Source: Lysobacter defluvii IMMIB APB-9 = DSM 18482 (GTDB lineage: Bacteria > Pseudomonadota > Gammaproteobacteria > Xanthomonadales > Xanthomonadaceae). From it: a stretch of DNA of 64,000 bases. The position numbers were made by a program, and so were the translations under genes. The stretch spans positions 124,001 to 188,000 of the forward strand of contig NZ_AUHT01000012.1 in assembly GCF_000423325.1 (NCBI RefSeq), given 5' to 3'. Positions 62,893 through 64,000 of the stretch are shown in pieces (positions within the stretch are counted from its first letter, which is position 1; the number at the start of each line of letters is the position of its first letter). The notes beneath the pieces are model-generated. The model was not told the origin of the DNA. It worked only from the letters and a program-made list of their open reading frames with translations, and did not search any database.

Positions 62893-64000
62893 ATGTCCGC
62901 TGCCATGCCGCTGTCCCGCCGTCACGACACCAACCCCGGGTCCTTGCACGGACTCGTGCTCACCGCCCGGCACCCGGACCAGGCCGCGCTCTTGCCCGAA
63001 CGCGTCCTGGAAGTCCTGGTTGCGCTGCACCGCCGTTTCGAGCCGCGCCGCCAGTCGCTCCTGGAAGCGCGCCGACAGCGGCAGCAGCGCTACGACGCCG
63101 GGGAACTGCCCGGTTTCCGCGACGACACCCGCGACATCCGCGAGCGCGCGTGGAAGGTGGCGCCGCTGCCGCCCGCGCTGCAGGACCGGCGCGTGGAGAT
63201 CACCGGCCCGGTCGATCCCAAGACGGTGATCAACGCCCTCAACAGTGGCGCCAACTGCTACATGGCCGACTTCGAGGACGCGACCTCCCCCACCTGGGAC
63301 AACCTGCTCACCGGCCAGCAGGCGCTGCGCGGCGCCGTCGCCGGCACGCTCGAGCACGATGCGCCGGAGACCGGGCGCCGGTACCGCCTGCGCTCCCGCC
63401 GCGAGCAGGCGCTGCTCATGGTCCGCCCGCGCGGCTGGCACCTGGACGAGAAGCACCTGCTCGTCGATGGCGCACCGGTGTCGGCGGGCCTGTTCGACGC
63501 CGCGCTGTACCTGCTGCACAACGCGCGTGCGCTGGTCGACCAGGACCGCGTCCCCTGCCTCTACCTGCCCAAGCTGGAGTCGATGGAGGAAGCCGCGCTG
63601 TGGGACGAGGTGCTGGCCAGCCTGGAGGCCGGCCTCGGCCTGCCGGAGGGCACGGTCCGCACCACGGTGCTGATCGAGACGCTGCCGGCGGCGTTCCAGA
63701 TGGACGAGATCCTGTACGCCCTGCGCTCGCGTGCCGCCGGCCTGAACTGCGGACGCTGGGACTACATCTTCAGCTACCTCAAGGTCTTCCGCGCCCACCC
63801 CGACCGGGTCCTGCCCGAGCGTGGGCAGGTCGGCATGGACCAGCCCTTCCTGCGCACCTACTCGGAGCTGCTGGTCCACGCCTGCCATCGCCGCGGCGTG
63901 CACGCGATGGGCGGCATGGCGGCGCAGATCCCGGTCCCCGGCGACGCGCAGGCGAACGAACAGGCCCTGGCGCGGGTGCGCGCCGACAAGCTGCGCGAGG
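62893..64000 (+). CDS. aceB: malate synthase A (partial, runs off right edge)
   Basis: AceB condenses glyoxylate with acetyl-CoA to malate in the glyoxylate shunt. About 369 residues are visible. The family patterns are INALNSGANCYMADFEDATSPTW-type sequence, VRPRGWHLDEKH, LYLPKLESMEEAA, TVLIETLPAAFQMDEIL, GLNCGRWDYIFS and the late AMGGMAAQIP. The ATG at 62893 is used (another ATG four codons on). Isocitrate lyase is expected downstream. Regulation by the divergent LysR protein is likely. Confidence 0.95.
   Translation, partial: MSAAMPLSRRHDTNPGSLHGLVLTARHPDQAALLPERVLEVLVALHRRFEPRRQSLLEARRQRQQRYDAGELPGFRDDTRDIRERAWKVAPLPPALQDRRVEITGPVDPKTVINALNSGANCYMADFEDATSPTWDNLLTGQQALRGAVAGTLEHDAPETGRRYRLRSRREQALLMVRPRGWHLDEKHLLVDGAPVSAGLFDAALYLLHNARALVDQDRVPCLYLPKLESMEEAALWDEVLASLEAGLGLPEGTVRTTVLIETLPAAFQMDEILYALRSRAAGLNCGRWDYIFSYLKVFRAHPDRVLPERGQVGMDQPFLRTYSELLVHACHRRGVHAMGGMAAQIPVPGDAQANEQALARVRADKLRE

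Noticed and set aside
1-64000. CRISPR array, tRNA, rRNA or insertion sequence
   Set aside because: No regularly spaced direct repeats, no cloverleaf with conserved T-loop, and no transposase reading frame were found on either strand.

Overview
The window is a high-GC, gene-dense chromosomal segment of a gammaproteobacterium. The gene content points to the Xanthomonadaceae/Lysobacteraceae (Luteimonas, Lysobacter, Xanthomonas relatives): an oleBCD olefin cluster, ubiJ-ubiB, an I78-type inhibitor lipoprotein, EgtB-EgtD, and many short ATGA/GTGA coupled overlaps. The assignment is inferred from gene content and composition only; no rRNA or tRNA gene was found to anchor it.

Layout. 1-2460: end of recB and complete recD. 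2560-7168: glycine-zipper protein, folE, the ergothioneine genes egtB-egtD, topoisomerase IB. 7199-12855: M28 peptidase, Cys-rich small protein, I78 inhibitor, and a coupled exonuclease/helicase pair resembling Bacillus MrfB/MrfA. 12937-20896: BCCT transporter, 2H phosphoesterase-like protein, DUF938 methyltransferase, MATE exporter, membrane protein, and a GAF-GAF-AGDEF-EAL signalling protein. 21078-25538: TPR protein, orphan ParA, and a coupled sixA-yceI-phospholipase D set. 25534-26129: a perfect CRP-type site, a dyad and two related tiny genes. 26150-31256: thioesterase, acyltransferase, YheT-like hydrolase, TPR-sulfotransferase-like protein, PEBP protein.

31315-43248 is the nitrogen block: uppP, then glnA behind two NtrC-type sites and a sigma-54 promoter, with ntrB-ntrC about 7 kb further on. 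Between glnA and ntrBC lies a palindromic repeat cluster followed by a glycan/inositol module: inositol-3-phosphate synthase, a clan-A glycosidase that looks circularly permuted, a TPR-type glycosyltransferase, and a convergent F420-hydrogenase-beta-like/pyruvyltransferase pair. 43324-46750: sodC, an acetyltransferase, an unrecognised conserved-looking protein and a fadI-like thiolase.

46751-52035 is visibly more A/T-rich and gene-poor than the rest: a second CsrA, a HelD-like helicase carrying a nuclease-like insertion and a zinc finger, and a membrane coiled-coil protein. It looks like an acquired island and is the best candidate for an undescribed (possibly defence-related) system. From 52036 the core returns: oleB-oleC-oleD (no oleA in the window), ubiJ-ubiB, truC-like, DUF2059 protein, arfB, a second acyltransferase, a membrane glycosyltransferase, and a LysR regulator divergent from malate synthase aceB, which runs off the right edge with a perfect LysR-type palindrome in the shared promoter region.
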